Source of the DNA: Alphaproteobacteria bacterium
GTDB taxonomy: Bacteria > Pseudomonadota > Alphaproteobacteria > Micavibrionales > Micavibrionaceae
Direction of reading: 5' to 3'
Assembly (NCBI GenBank): GCA_030427765.1
Contig: JAUICS010000075.1
Location: 1 to 6,510, forward strand
Length of the DNA stretch: 6,510 bases
Below are positions 1 through 6,006 of this stretch, piece by piece. Position numbers and translations under genes: made by a program. The notes under the pieces are model-generated. The model saw only the letters and a list, made by a program, of their open reading frames with translations, was not told the DNA's origin and did not search any database. The stretch's first letter is position 1. Each line of letters begins with the position of its first letter.

Positions 1-53
1 TTGCTGGCCGGTAATGGAGCCGCAATGCCGGTATGTACGGTAAATTTTTTCAT
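1..53 (-). CDS. leuD: LeuD, 3-isopropylmalate dehydratase small subunit (N-terminal fragment, runs off the left edge)
   Basis: Only the first 17 codons and two bases are in the window. They read MKKFTVHTGIAAPLPAS plus an incomplete codon, matching the usual LeuD opening (a 'KFT..TG.AAPLP..N.DTD' pattern) in which the small subunit begins before its swivel domain. LeuD pairs with LeuC to form the cytosolic isomerase of leucine synthesis, and leuC lies about 2.67 kb upstream on the same strand, which supports the call. The ATG at 51-53 is the only reasonable start, because an in-frame TAA occurs four codons upstream. No clear Shine-Dalgarno sequence sits 5-10 nt before it; only a purine-rich stretch is present, further upstream. 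The fragment is short, so the identification rests on the motif plus context. The rest of the gene should continue beyond position 1. Confidence 0.82.
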   Translation of the reverse strand, partial: MKKFTVHTGIAAPLPAS

Positions 54-65
54 GCAAAGAATTTA

Positions 66-87
66 TGCATTTCTTTTCTAAAATGCA
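66..87. repeat. Inverted repeat just upstream of leuD
   Basis: Arms TGCATTT (66-72) and AAATGCA (81-87) are perfect 7-bp complements around an 8-nt loop. The element lies in the 61-bp gap between the stop of the 434-aa gene and the leuD start. It could be a regulator site or an mRNA hairpin. It is too AT-rich, and has no following U run, to be called a terminator. The function is unknown. Confidence 0.4.
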
Positions 88-90
88 ATG

Positions 91-118
91 TGAAAGTATT
101 TAGTATGAAGGTATTTAG
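91..118. repeat. Short direct repeat at the end of the 434-aa gene
   Basis: TGAAAGTATTTAG (91-103) and TGAAGGTATTTAG (106-118) match at 12 of 13 positions with a 15-bp period. The right copy contains the TAA stop of the 434-aa gene (115-117 on the plus strand). This may be a small tandem duplication or a paired protein-binding site upstream of leuD. No function can be shown from the sequence. Confidence 0.4.
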
Positions 119-1419
119 AATGCCTCAGGCGTCATGATACCGGGGAAGTAACGATTGTAATCTTGCTCCGGCGCGGCACTAATCGGAAATTGTTCTTCAA
201 ATACGTCATGGCGAGGCGGCAATGCCTGTTCATCCCATATAAATGCGTCTTCCATCATTAGCCAGTTATACATATGCGGTGTTAACTGCTCGGACATTTG
301 GTATGTCCGGCGCAGGGCAATTTCATCGGCATCTTGGGTTTTATCCCCGCTCGGTTTAATGACAAGTAATATTTGGTCATGCCAATCAAGCGATACCAAT
401 TCACGGGATAGGCCGGATGGGTCAACCGTGCTTGTTAATTCTTTTGGAAATTCCGGTTTTGATGTGAGTTTTTCCAGCTTTGGATAAAGCGCGCTAAACG
501 GCCCATCTTGTGACCCAATCCTCATTTCCATGACCACATCACCGTCAAGGTTTAGGCGTGAATCTTGAATGATTTTTGCGTCTTCCAATTGCTCACGCGG
601 GCCAAGCTCCGTGAAGCGAATGAATGCATTCCTATCAAAACGTAGACGCACGCGCATTGTTTCAATGTTTGCACGGTTATCACTGGTGCCTGCGAAATCA
701 ATGATTCCGGCTTGATACGGGCCGGTCATTGCAACGGAATGATCCTCACCAATGACTTCTGTGACGATTTTATTCATATGTTCAAGAATTGTCTGCTCGG
801 CACCGGCCTTCATATCTTTGTAACTTGCCATTTTGGACAAGTAATTTTTTGCCATACGTTTTAAGTCCTCATCACGTAACGCGAAGGCCTGAATCATTTT
901 GCGGACAGGCGGCGGATAAACGGTAATTAAACCATCGGATAACATCTGCATGAAATTGCCTTCCGGAAATGCTTTTTCCAGACTGACACCAACATGGCAT
1001 TGTTCAACAACGGGAAGGGATTGATCAAAGATGTAATCAAGATCCTCAATATCTTCATCAAGTGCATCATCGGGAATAAAGGCTAAGTCACCTGCGCGGC
1101 TGCCATACGCGGTTTTGAAAATAAAGTCACCGTTCGGCAGTTGGCGTATTTCAGGGTAAATTAGGCTTGTCCACACGAGCATACCGTTACCAAGGAATTC
1201 ATTCCCGCAATTGAAACAAACGGCTGTTGGATTTCCAAGACTGGTTATCTCAAGGGCTTCGGCAATTTCGGCCGATACGTTTGAACGGTCACCGAACACG
1301 TATGACAGGTTTTGGAATTCTGTGTCATCAACTTTTCCGGGGGCGTATGCGCGTTGAAGCAATTCGATGGCATTTGCGGTTTTTGTTCCGCGTCGAACGA
1401 TTGAATAGTCGTATTCCAT
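115..1419 (-). CDS. Unrecognised 434-aa protein encoded between leuC and leuD
   Basis: I do not recognise this family. The frame is open for 434 codons and ends in TAA. The ATG at 1417-1419 is well supported: a strong ribosome binding site, AGAGGAG (1426-1432), lies 6 nt upstream. The protein looks soluble, with no signal peptide and no hydrophobic run long enough to span a membrane. It is acidic overall, with an Asp/Glu cluster at about residues 117-132. A single CxxC pair (Cys68, Cys71, in VCFNCGNEF) resembles half of a zinc knuckle. Cys141 is the only other cysteine, so a four-cysteine site is not evident. Residues 177-225 look helical and charged. A mixed alpha/beta stretch follows to about 360, and the C-terminus is rich in aromatic and acidic residues (Tyr421, Tyr424, Phe425). 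A possible promoter lies just upstream, and leuD starts 61 bp downstream. Any link to leucine synthesis is positional only. Confidence 0.85.
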   Translation of the reverse strand: MEYDYSIVRRGTKTANAIELLQRAYAPGKVDDTEFQNLSYVFGDRSNVSAEIAEALEITSLGNPTAVCFNCGNEFLGNGMLVWTSLIYPEIRQLPNGDFIFKTAYGSRAGDLAFIPDDALDEDIEDLDYIFDQSLPVVEQCHVGVSLEKAFPEGNFMQMLSDGLITVYPPPVRKMIQAFALRDEDLKRMAKNYLSKMASYKDMKAGAEQTILEHMNKIVTEVIGEDHSVAMTGPYQAGIIDFAGTSDNRANIETMRVRLRFDRNAFIRFTELGPREQLEDAKIIQDSRLNLDGDVVMEMRIGSQDGPFSALYPKLEKLTSKPEFPKELTSTVDPSGLSRELVSLDWHDQILLVIKPSGDKTQDADEIALRRTYQMSEQLTPHMYNWLMMEDAFIWDEQALPPRHDVFEEQFPISAAPEQDYNRYFPGIMTPEAF

Positions 1420-1425
1420 GATGAT

Positions 1426-1432
1426 CTCCTCT
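1426..1432 (-). promoter_or_regulatory. Strong ribosome binding site of the 434-aa gene
   Basis: AGAGGAG on the minus strand is 6 nt before the ATG at 1417-1419. It is the best Shine-Dalgarno match in the window and fixes the start of this gene. Neighbouring genes such as rimM, trmD and leuC have no comparable site, suggesting this gene is translated independently rather than by coupling. Confidence 0.75.
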
Positions 1433-1464
1433 AATATCCATAACGTTCCCCAACGCTCGGGCGG

Positions 1465-1492
1465 ATACTATCGGAAAAACGAATTACGTCAA
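1465..1492 (-). promoter_or_regulatory. Possible sigma70-type promoter for the 434-aa gene
   Basis: In the 82-bp gap between the two unknown genes, the minus strand carries TTGACG (1487-1492, five of six to the -35 consensus), a 16-bp spacer, and TAGTAT (1465-1470, four of six to the -10 consensus). Transcription would begin near 1458, about 40 nt before the start codon. The -10 match is modest, so the call is tentative. Confidence 0.4.
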
Positions 1493-1501
1493 TACAGAAA
1501 A

Positions 1502-2641
1502 TCAAAGATCGTACTGAACGGAAATATCAAATTTGGCCGTTCGTGTGCTCTGCAAGAATCCTGAGGACTGTTGGAATGTAACAGACAGGCTTTGATCATT
1601 ATCACTTAGTTTCAGAACGTCACGAAATGCAGCATCAAGTTTTGTTTGGAAATTGTCCAATGCGCCTTTGTCGGATTCACCAAAAAAGCTGGTTTTGCGG
1701 GATAGAGAAAACGATATCTTTGGTGCGGATAGACGGTCGGATACATTTATGTCAATATCTTCAAAATTGATATCGTAATGTTTAGCCATGCCGGATTCGT
1801 TAAATGCCGTTTTAAGCATACCGCGAATGAAGGATGTTTGTTCGTTCTTATTTGGACACGTTTGGTAAACAAGGCGGTTTAAAAGACTTGGGTTAACATC
1901 AAACAGATTTGTGTCTCGTAGTTTTTTGGCGGTCAGGTGTATGTTTTCACGGTTGGCTTTCCCTGAATCAATATCATGGGCCAAATCGTTGTATATGTCT
2001 GGAATGACCGTTGATATTTCCTTCAAACGTTTATCGAAATTACATTCCTGACCTGCACTTGCCAGAGTAGCCTTAATCGCACTTATAACAGGTGTAGCGG
2101 CCATCGCCTCCATGCCGGACTTTAATTCTTCCAAATCAACCGCTACGGCGTGTCTAAAGGATGCGGCCTGTATACGTAATTCTTCGACCAAATCCTTAGA
2201 GCCGCCTTCTTTTCGAATGTAATCGACGACAGCATGTAAGTATAATTCAGCCACACTCCGTTCAGCTTGGGACCGTGATAAAACATTGCTGTTACCCTTT
2301 TCTCCTATGTTTTGTAGAGAACTGTCATTTGCGGCAAGAGGTTGTCTTGGGATAGCCGAGATATCAATTTGATCGTTATCAATTTGATCCGCGAGGACTT
2401 CTAATGAATCTGTGATTTTAAAAATTGCTGCTGCGGCCTGAGGAACCAAGACGGCATCACGGATATCTGCTGGTAAATTCGCAACATGAACTATGCCATC
2501 TGCCGCGCGAAAACCCTCCGGATCAATACGTTCGGCCATCTGCATGGCATATGATTTTGGAGTAGGTGTCTCTGTTATGACATTAGTCGTCTCAGTTTTT
2601 GGCTTAAAAAATTTTGGAAATATGACATTAAATGACCACAT
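1502..2641 (-). CDS. Unrecognised 379-aa protein encoded directly after leuC
   Basis: I do not recognise this family. The frame is open for 379 codons and ends in TGA. The ATG at 2639-2641 is preceded by AAGGG at a 9-nt spacing, which supports this start. The N-terminus (WSFNVIFPKFFKPK) is aromatic and basic but too short and charged to be a clear signal peptide, and there is no membrane segment. A Thr/Pro-rich linker covers about residues 16-29. The middle (about 125-245) looks largely helical, with many charged residues. A DQID-type five-residue unit is repeated at 85-94. The C-terminal 90 residues alternate polar and hydrophobic residues, suggesting beta strands, and end in ISVQYDL. Cys200 and Cys262 are the only cysteines. 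A promoter with a palindrome over its start region lies just upstream, so the gene is probably controlled separately from leuC. The function is unknown. Confidence 0.83.
   Translation of the reverse strand: MWSFNVIFPKFFKPKTETTNVITETPTPKSYAMQMAERIDPEGFRAADGIVHVANLPADIRDAVLVPQAAAAIFKITDSLEVLADQIDNDQIDISAIPRQPLAANDSSLQNIGEKGNSNVLSRSQAERSVAELYLHAVVDYIRKEGGSKDLVEELRIQAASFRHAVAVDLEELKSGMEAMAATPVISAIKATLASAGQECNFDKRLKEISTVIPDIYNDLAHDIDSGKANRENIHLTAKKLRDTNLFDVNPSLLNRLVYQTCPNKNEQTSFIRGMLKTAFNESGMAKHYDINFEDIDINVSDRLSAPKISFSLSRKTSFFGESDKGALDNFQTKLDAAFRDVLKLSDNDQSLSVTFQQSSGFLQSTRTAKFDISVQYDL
2362..2389. repeat. 13-bp direct repeat inside the 379-aa gene
   Basis: TATCAATTTGATC occurs at 2362-2374 and again at 2377-2389, a 15-bp period that keeps the frame. 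It encodes two copies of a DQID-containing five-residue unit at residues 85-94. It is probably a small in-frame duplication in a flexible segment. Confidence 0.55.
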
Positions 2642-2664
2642 ATATACACACCCTTGTTTTCTTA

Positions 2665-2685
2665 AATTCCCCTCAAGGGGGAATT
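2665..2685. promoter_or_regulatory. Perfect 8-bp palindrome overlapping the transcription start region of the 379-aa gene
   Basis: AATTCCCC (2665-2672) and GGGGAATT (2678-2685) are exact complements separated by five bases. On the minus strand the element begins immediately after the predicted -10 box and covers the likely +1. That is the usual place for a repressor operator. It would also form a hairpin at the 5' end of the transcript. There is no T run after it on either strand, so an intrinsic terminator is less likely. The cognate regulator is not visible. Confidence 0.5.
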
Positions 2686-2686
2686 A

Positions 2687-2715
2687 TTTGTAAAAAACTA
2701 CGTGTTATATGTCAA
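2687..2715 (-). promoter_or_regulatory. Likely sigma70-type promoter for the 379-aa gene
   Basis: The minus strand has a perfect -35 box TTGACA (2710-2715), exactly 17 bp of spacer, and TACAAA (2687-2692, four of six to TATAAT). It sits in the 77-bp gap after the leuC stop codon. Transcription would start near 2680, inside the palindrome at 2665-2685. It is the best promoter candidate in the window. Confidence 0.6.
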
Positions 2716-2719
2716 AAAG

Positions 2720-4132
2720 TCAAGAAAATTTGCGGATATCGGTAAGTTTGCCGGTAATGGCTGCTGCTGCGGCCATGGCGGGGCTTAGCAGGTGCGTACG
2801 TCCACCACGCCCCTGACGACCTTCAAAATTTCGGTTGGAGGTCGAAGCACAACGCTCACCTGGTTCCAACTGGTCCGGATTCATGCCAAGACACATGGAA
2901 CACCCGGGTTCACGCCAGTCAAAACCGGCTGCTTTAAGAATTTTGTCTAAACCTTCTTCTTCGGCTTGTTGTTTTACAAGTCCGGAACCGGGAACAATCA
3001 TACCGTAAACGCGTTCATGTATTTTCTTACCTTCAACGGTTTTTGCGGCCTCGCGTAAGTCTTCGATACGGGCATTTGTGCAAGAACCGATAAAAACTTT
3101 ATCAATCTCGATATCTTCAACCCGTGTTCCGGCAGTTAACCCCATGTATTCAAGGGCGCGTTTTGCCGCGGCCTGTTTATTCGGGTCGGTAAAGTCAGAT
3201 GGGGAGGGAACATATCCGTCAATCGGTACGACATCTTCGGGACTTGTGCCCCATGTAACCTGCGGCACGATGTCTTTTCCATCCAGTGAGATTTCCGTGT
3301 CGTATTCTGCACCATTATCGGACGGTAAGGATGACCAAAATTCGACCGCGCGGTCCCAGTTTTCGGCGCCAGGGGCCATTGGGCGACCTTTGATGTAATT
3401 AAATGTCGTCTCATCGGGTGCAACCATTCCGGCACGTGCGCCACCTTCAATCGACATATTGCACATTGTCATGCGCCCTTCCATTGATAGGTTACGAACT
3501 GCGTTACCTGCGTACTCAATCACGTGGCCGTTACCGCCAGCGGTGCCAATTTTACCGATAATGGCCAAAATCATATCTTTTGCCGTGATTCCAAGGCCAA
3601 GTTCACCATTGACGCTTATGCGCATGGATTTTGCCTTTTTCTGGATTAATGTCTGTGTGGCCAGAACATGTTCAACTTCAGAGGTGCCAATTCCGAATGC
3701 CAGTGCGCCGAATGCACCGTGCGTACTTGTATGGCTATCACCACATACGATTGTCATGCCCGGCTGGGTAAATCCTTGCTCGGGGCCGATCACATGCACG
3801 ATACCCTGACGTTTATCCATCATATCAAAATACTGAACGCCGAATTCCTCGGTATTGCGGGCAAGGGCCTCTAACTGAATACGGCTTTCTTCTTCCTTTA
3901 TACCTTCACTACGGTCCGATGTGGGCACGTTATGGTCGGCGACGGCCAATGTGGCATCGGGACGGCGGACTTTTCGTCCGGTCATACGAAGACCCTCAAA
4001 CGCCTGTGGAGATGTGACTTCATGCACCAGATGACGGTCGATATATATCAGGCAGGTTCCATCGTCATCCTGATGGATGACGTGGTTATTCCATATTTTT
4101 TGGTAAAGTGTAAGGGGAGAACCAGAAGCCAT
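2720..4132 (-). CDS. leuC: LeuC, 3-isopropylmalate dehydratase large subunit
   Basis: LeuC is the [4Fe-4S] catalytic subunit of isopropylmalate isomerase, the aconitase-family enzyme that interconverts 2- and 3-isopropylmalate in leucine synthesis. It works in the cytosol as a heterodimer with LeuD. The 470-aa length is normal for the bacterial family. The three cluster-ligand cysteines are visible: Cys351 in [14 protein letters not shown], and Cys411 and Cys414 in [14 protein letters not shown]. Other family signatures are present, including VADHNVPT (64-71), [12 protein letters not shown] (131-142), [15 protein letters not shown] (146-160) and [10 protein letters not shown] (432-441). The ATG at 4130-4132 gives the expected [11 protein letters not shown] opening. 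The gene starts 6 nt after the rplS stop without a strong Shine-Dalgarno site, so cotranscription and coupled translation with rplS are likely. It ends in TGA. The partner leuD is displaced by two unknown genes downstream. Confidence 0.97.
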   Translation of the reverse strand: MASGSPLTLYQKIWNNHVIHQDDDGTCLIYIDRHLVHEVTSPQAFEGLRMTGRKVRRPDATLAVADHNVPTSDRSEGIKEEESRIQLEALARNTEEFGVQYFDMMDKRQGIVHVIGPEQGFTQPGMTIVCGDSHTSTHGAFGALAFGIGTSEVEHVLATQTLIQKKAKSMRISVNGELGLGITAKDMILAIIGKIGTAGGNGHVIEYAGNAVRNLSMEGRMTMCNMSIEGGARAGMVAPDETTFNYIKGRPMAPGAENWDRAVEFWSSLPSDNGAEYDTEISLDGKDIVPQVTWGTSPEDVVPIDGYVPSPSDFTDPNKQAAAKRALEYMGLTAGTRVEDIEIDKVFIGSCTNARIEDLREAAKTVEGKKIHERVYGMIVPGSGLVKQQAEEEGLDKILKAAGFDWREPGCSMCLGMNPDQLEPGERCASTSNRNFEGRQGRGGRTHLLSPAMAAAAAITGKLTDIRKFS

Positions 4133-4138
4133 ACTGAA

Positions 4139-4588
4139 TTATTTGGCTTTAGATTCTTTCTTTTCAACCTTTTTGTCAGCTTTTACCGCTGGCTTCGCAG
4201 ATGCTTTATCTTTTTTCTCGATACCGTGACCGGTTGTACGCTCTGCAATACGTGCTGACTTACCTTGGCGATCGCGAAGGTAGTAAAGTTTTGCACGGCG
4301 AACCGCACCACGGCGAATCAATTCAATACTATCAATACGTGGTGAAAGGAATGGGAACACACGTTCTACACCTTCACCGTAACTGATTTTACGTACTGTG
4401 AATTTTTCGTTTACGTCGTTACCATTACGGGCAATACATACACCTTCAAAGGCCTGAACACGTTCACGTGTACCTTCACGGATTTTTACGTTTACACGGA
4501 TGGTATCACCAGGTGAGAATTCCGGGACTGAGCGTTCTGCGTTAAGTTGTTCCGCAATTTTTTGCTCAAATTTCATTACTGTATTCAT
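4139..4588 (-). CDS. rplS: Large ribosomal subunit protein L19
   Basis: L19 sits at the interface of the 50S and 30S subunits. The family core is clear: [33 protein letters not shown] near the N-terminus, then a [50 protein letters not shown] segment. The last 30 or so residues form a Lys/Ala/Glu-rich tail that is probably disordered; tails like this are common in alphaproteobacterial L19. I prefer the ATG at 4586-4588 (149 aa, [10 protein letters not shown]) because AAAAGGA (4597-4603) lies 8 nt upstream. The ATG six bases earlier, at 4592-4594 (151 aa), is only 2 nt from that site. The gene ends in TAA and is followed 6 nt later by leuC. An untranslated gap of about 200 bp separates it from trmD and probably holds its own promoter. 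Confidence 0.96.
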   Translation of the reverse strand: MNTVMKFEQKIAEQLNAERSVPEFSPGDTIRVNVKIREGTRERVQAFEGVCIARNGNDVNEKFTVRKISYGEGVERVFPFLSPRIDSIELIRRGAVRRAKLYYLRDRQGKSARIAERTTGHGIEKKDKASAKPAVKADKKVEKKESKAK

Positions 4589-4596
4589 CTTCATAT

Positions 4597-4603
4597 TCCT
4601 TTT
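4597..4603 (-). promoter_or_regulatory. Ribosome binding site that decides the rplS start
   Basis: AAAAGGA on the minus strand lies 8 nt before the ATG at 4586-4588 but only 2 nt before the in-frame ATG at 4592-4594. Normal spacing therefore favours the shorter L19. Confidence 0.6.
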
Positions 4604-4609
4604 CGGTCT

Positions 4610-4624
4610 TATCGGACCCCGATA
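4610..4624 (-). promoter_or_regulatory. Hairpin in the rplS leader just before the ribosome binding site
   Basis: TATCGG and CCGATA form a perfect 6-bp stem with a 3-nt loop. The hairpin ends 6 nt before the AAAAGGA site of rplS. A weaker stem, TTTCG/CGAAA at 4683-4698, lies further upstream in the same leader. Such structures could control access to the ribosome binding site. Ribosomal protein leaders are a known theme, but I do not recognise this as a described L19 leader. Confidence 0.4.
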
Positions 4625-4705
4625 TCGATTCTAACCACGTTATTACCCGTTAAAACCGGCGGATCTCTTTGTCTTTTAAATATTTCGCCAAAACGAAAAT
4701 TAGGT

Positions 4706-4732
4706 TTTATATGTTTTATCGAAAAAAATCAA
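4706..4732 (-). promoter_or_regulatory. Possible promoter for rplS-leuC in the trmD-rplS gap
   Basis: On the minus strand TATAAA (4706-4711, five of six to the -10 consensus) follows TTGATT (4727-4732, four of six to the -35 consensus) with a 15-bp spacer, shorter than the ideal 17. Transcription would begin near 4699 and give a leader of about 110 nt. The surrounding gap (4589-4794) is AT-rich and non-coding. The rest of it shows no convincing RNA gene or terminator. Confidence 0.35.
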
Positions 4733-4794
4733 CAGATTTATACTCTCTTTTTGCGCTCTAGCCCTATAAATATGCTCTTGCATTAATCTGATAT

Positions 4795-5487
4795 CTAATC
4801 CTGCAGTAAATCTGGTCGATTTTTCTTCGTAATGGCAATAGATTGCTCCTTACGCCAATTATCAACATCCTTGTGTTTGCCGGATCTTAGAATGTCCGGA
4901 ACATCATATGTTTTGCCGTTTTGGCTATCCCAGTTTGCGGGCTTGGTATATTGCGGGTATTCCAGCAGTCCATTTGAAAAGCTTTCGTCTAAAGGAGAAT
5001 CGTTATTCCCAACAACGTCGGGAAGAAGGCGTATACATGCTTCCAGAACGGCCATTGCGGCCACTTCGCCGCCAAACAGAATAAAGTCACCAATGCTGAC
5101 TTCCTCAAAATCGCAGGCATCAAGAACACGTTGGTCCACACCTTCATACCGGCCGCATAACAACGTTATGGCGGGAAGGGTGGATAGTTACTGTGCTTTC
5201 ATTTGGTCAAACGGCTTTCCACGTGGACTAAGATAAATGGCCTTACCCGGATTACTAATCGATGTAAACGCATCTTCAATAACATCCGGACGCATAACCA
5301 TGCCGGCCCCGCCACCAAATGGTGTGTCATCGACAGATCGATAATTGTTCTTTGCGAAGTCGCGAATATTTGTGGCCGTAAACGACCATTTATTATCGGC
5401 AAGCGCCTTGCCCGGAACGGAATGACCGAGAGTGCCTGGAAACATTTCAGGGAAAAGGGTGAGTATATTAACGTGCCATGCTGACAT
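4795..5487 (-). pseudogene. trmD: TrmD, tRNA (guanine-N1)-methyltransferase, interrupted by one in-frame TAA
   Basis: TrmD is a knotted SPOUT-family enzyme that uses SAM to make m1G37 in tRNAs with G36, preventing +1 frameshifts. From the ATG at 5485-5487 the frame reads as a full TrmD of 230 residues. It contains LTLFPEMF (9-16), DDTPFGGGAGMVM (53-65), IYLSPRGKPFDQ (84-95), [13 protein letters not shown] (109-121), [15 protein letters not shown] (131-145), an [16 protein letters not shown] segment (168-183) and RPDLL (224-228), then TAG. Codon 100 (5188-5190 on the plus strand) is TAA. No frameshift is involved: both halves share one frame and align without gap or insertion. The stop falls where E. 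coli TrmD has the Glu of SELA, so one GAA-to-TAA change would explain it. The stop separates the two loops of the SAM-binding knot, so neither half (99 and about 130 residues) should work alone. TrmD is essential in most bacteria, so a sequencing or assembly error is as likely as a real mutation. The start lies 3 nt after the rimM stop. Confidence 0.9.
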
Positions 5488-5490
5488 ATT

Positions 5491-5997
5491 TTAGGTAAAA
5501 TTACTTATATTTGAGTGCGTTATTGTTTTTTCTTCGTGTGAAATATGAGGAAAATGTGCCTTGGTGAAGGGCACCAAAAACGTTTTCCCGTTATTCATTT
5601 TGATGTCAAGCAAATCTCCTGCGCCAAAATTCTGTACATTCGCTATAATGCCTGTCTTTTGACCATTCTCATCAACCAATGTCATACCGATTAGGTCGAC
5701 AATGTAAAATGTGTCTTCATCGTCGATATCATCCAGATCATCGCGTGATATATAAAGGGATGTGCCTCGATATTCCTCTGCTTTTGTCCTATCGGAAACG
5801 CCCTCAACTTCGGCTAGCCACAAAGATTTACCCTGACTGTTTTTAAACCGTATTACGATTGACGTGTCGTCTTGAGGGTGGGAAAGGTACTCACACCATT
5901 CACCGGCATCAGGCGCGGCGTCACCGAAATAATCAACCTTTACCAGGCCTTTTATTCCGTGCGCCGCTTTAATCTTACCTATGCAAATACGTGACAC
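5491..5997 (-). CDS. rimM: Ribosome maturation factor RimM
   Basis: RimM binds S19 in the assembling 30S head and helps process 16S rRNA. The 168-aa length is normal. The N-terminal beta-barrel domain begins with the family hallmark ICIGKIKAAHGIKGLVKV (4-21). The linker has the SDRTKAEEYRGTSLYISRDDL segment (68-88). The C-terminal PRC-barrel runs from about FYIVDLIGMTLV (97-108) to FLVPFTKAHFPHI (140-152). The start is GTG at 5995-5997. It puts the conserved IGKIKAAHG at the usual distance from the N-terminus, and no better start lies upstream. The spacing from the rpsP stop is 9 nt. There is no close Shine-Dalgarno sequence, only a purine-rich GAGAAAAAAGA inside the end of rpsP, so translation is probably coupled. 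The gene ends in TAA, 3 nt before trmD. Residues 86-95 form an unusually Asp-rich linker. Confidence 0.95.
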   Translation of the reverse strand: MSRICIGKIKAAHGIKGLVKVDYFGDAAPDAGEWCEYLSHPQDDTSIVIRFKNSQGKSLWLAEVEGVSDRTKAEEYRGTSLYISRDDLDDIDDEDTFYIVDLIGMTLVDENGQKTGIIANVQNFGAGDLLDIKMNNGKTFLVPFTKAHFPHISHEEKTITHSNISNFT

Positions 5998-6006
5998 AGA
6001 CGGGAA

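Noticed and set aside
91..118. Start of a CRISPR array or a mobile-element target-site duplication
   Set aside because: There are only two short copies with a 2-bp gap between them and no spacer-like sequence, and no transposase or terminal inverted repeat is present.
2665..2685. Intrinsic terminator after leuC
   Set aside because: The hairpin is followed by an A-rich sequence in the direction of transcription, without a T run, and it sits directly after a good promoter. An operator or 5' hairpin fits better, though a role in termination is not excluded.
3078..3874. Several open frames on both strands inside leuC
   Set aside because: They lie wholly within the strongly conserved LeuC frame, match no known protein pattern and lack start signals.
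4795..5163. Second half of trmD as a separate gene starting at TTG
   Set aside because: The TTG falls inside the conserved LLCGRYEG motif, there is no ribosome binding site, and it shares its frame with the first half. It is the continuation of one trmD.
5188..5190. TAA read as a sense codon through a changed genetic code
   Set aside because: TAA ends rpsP, rimM, rplS and the 434-aa gene at expected positions, and no other in-frame TAA interrupts a conserved gene here.
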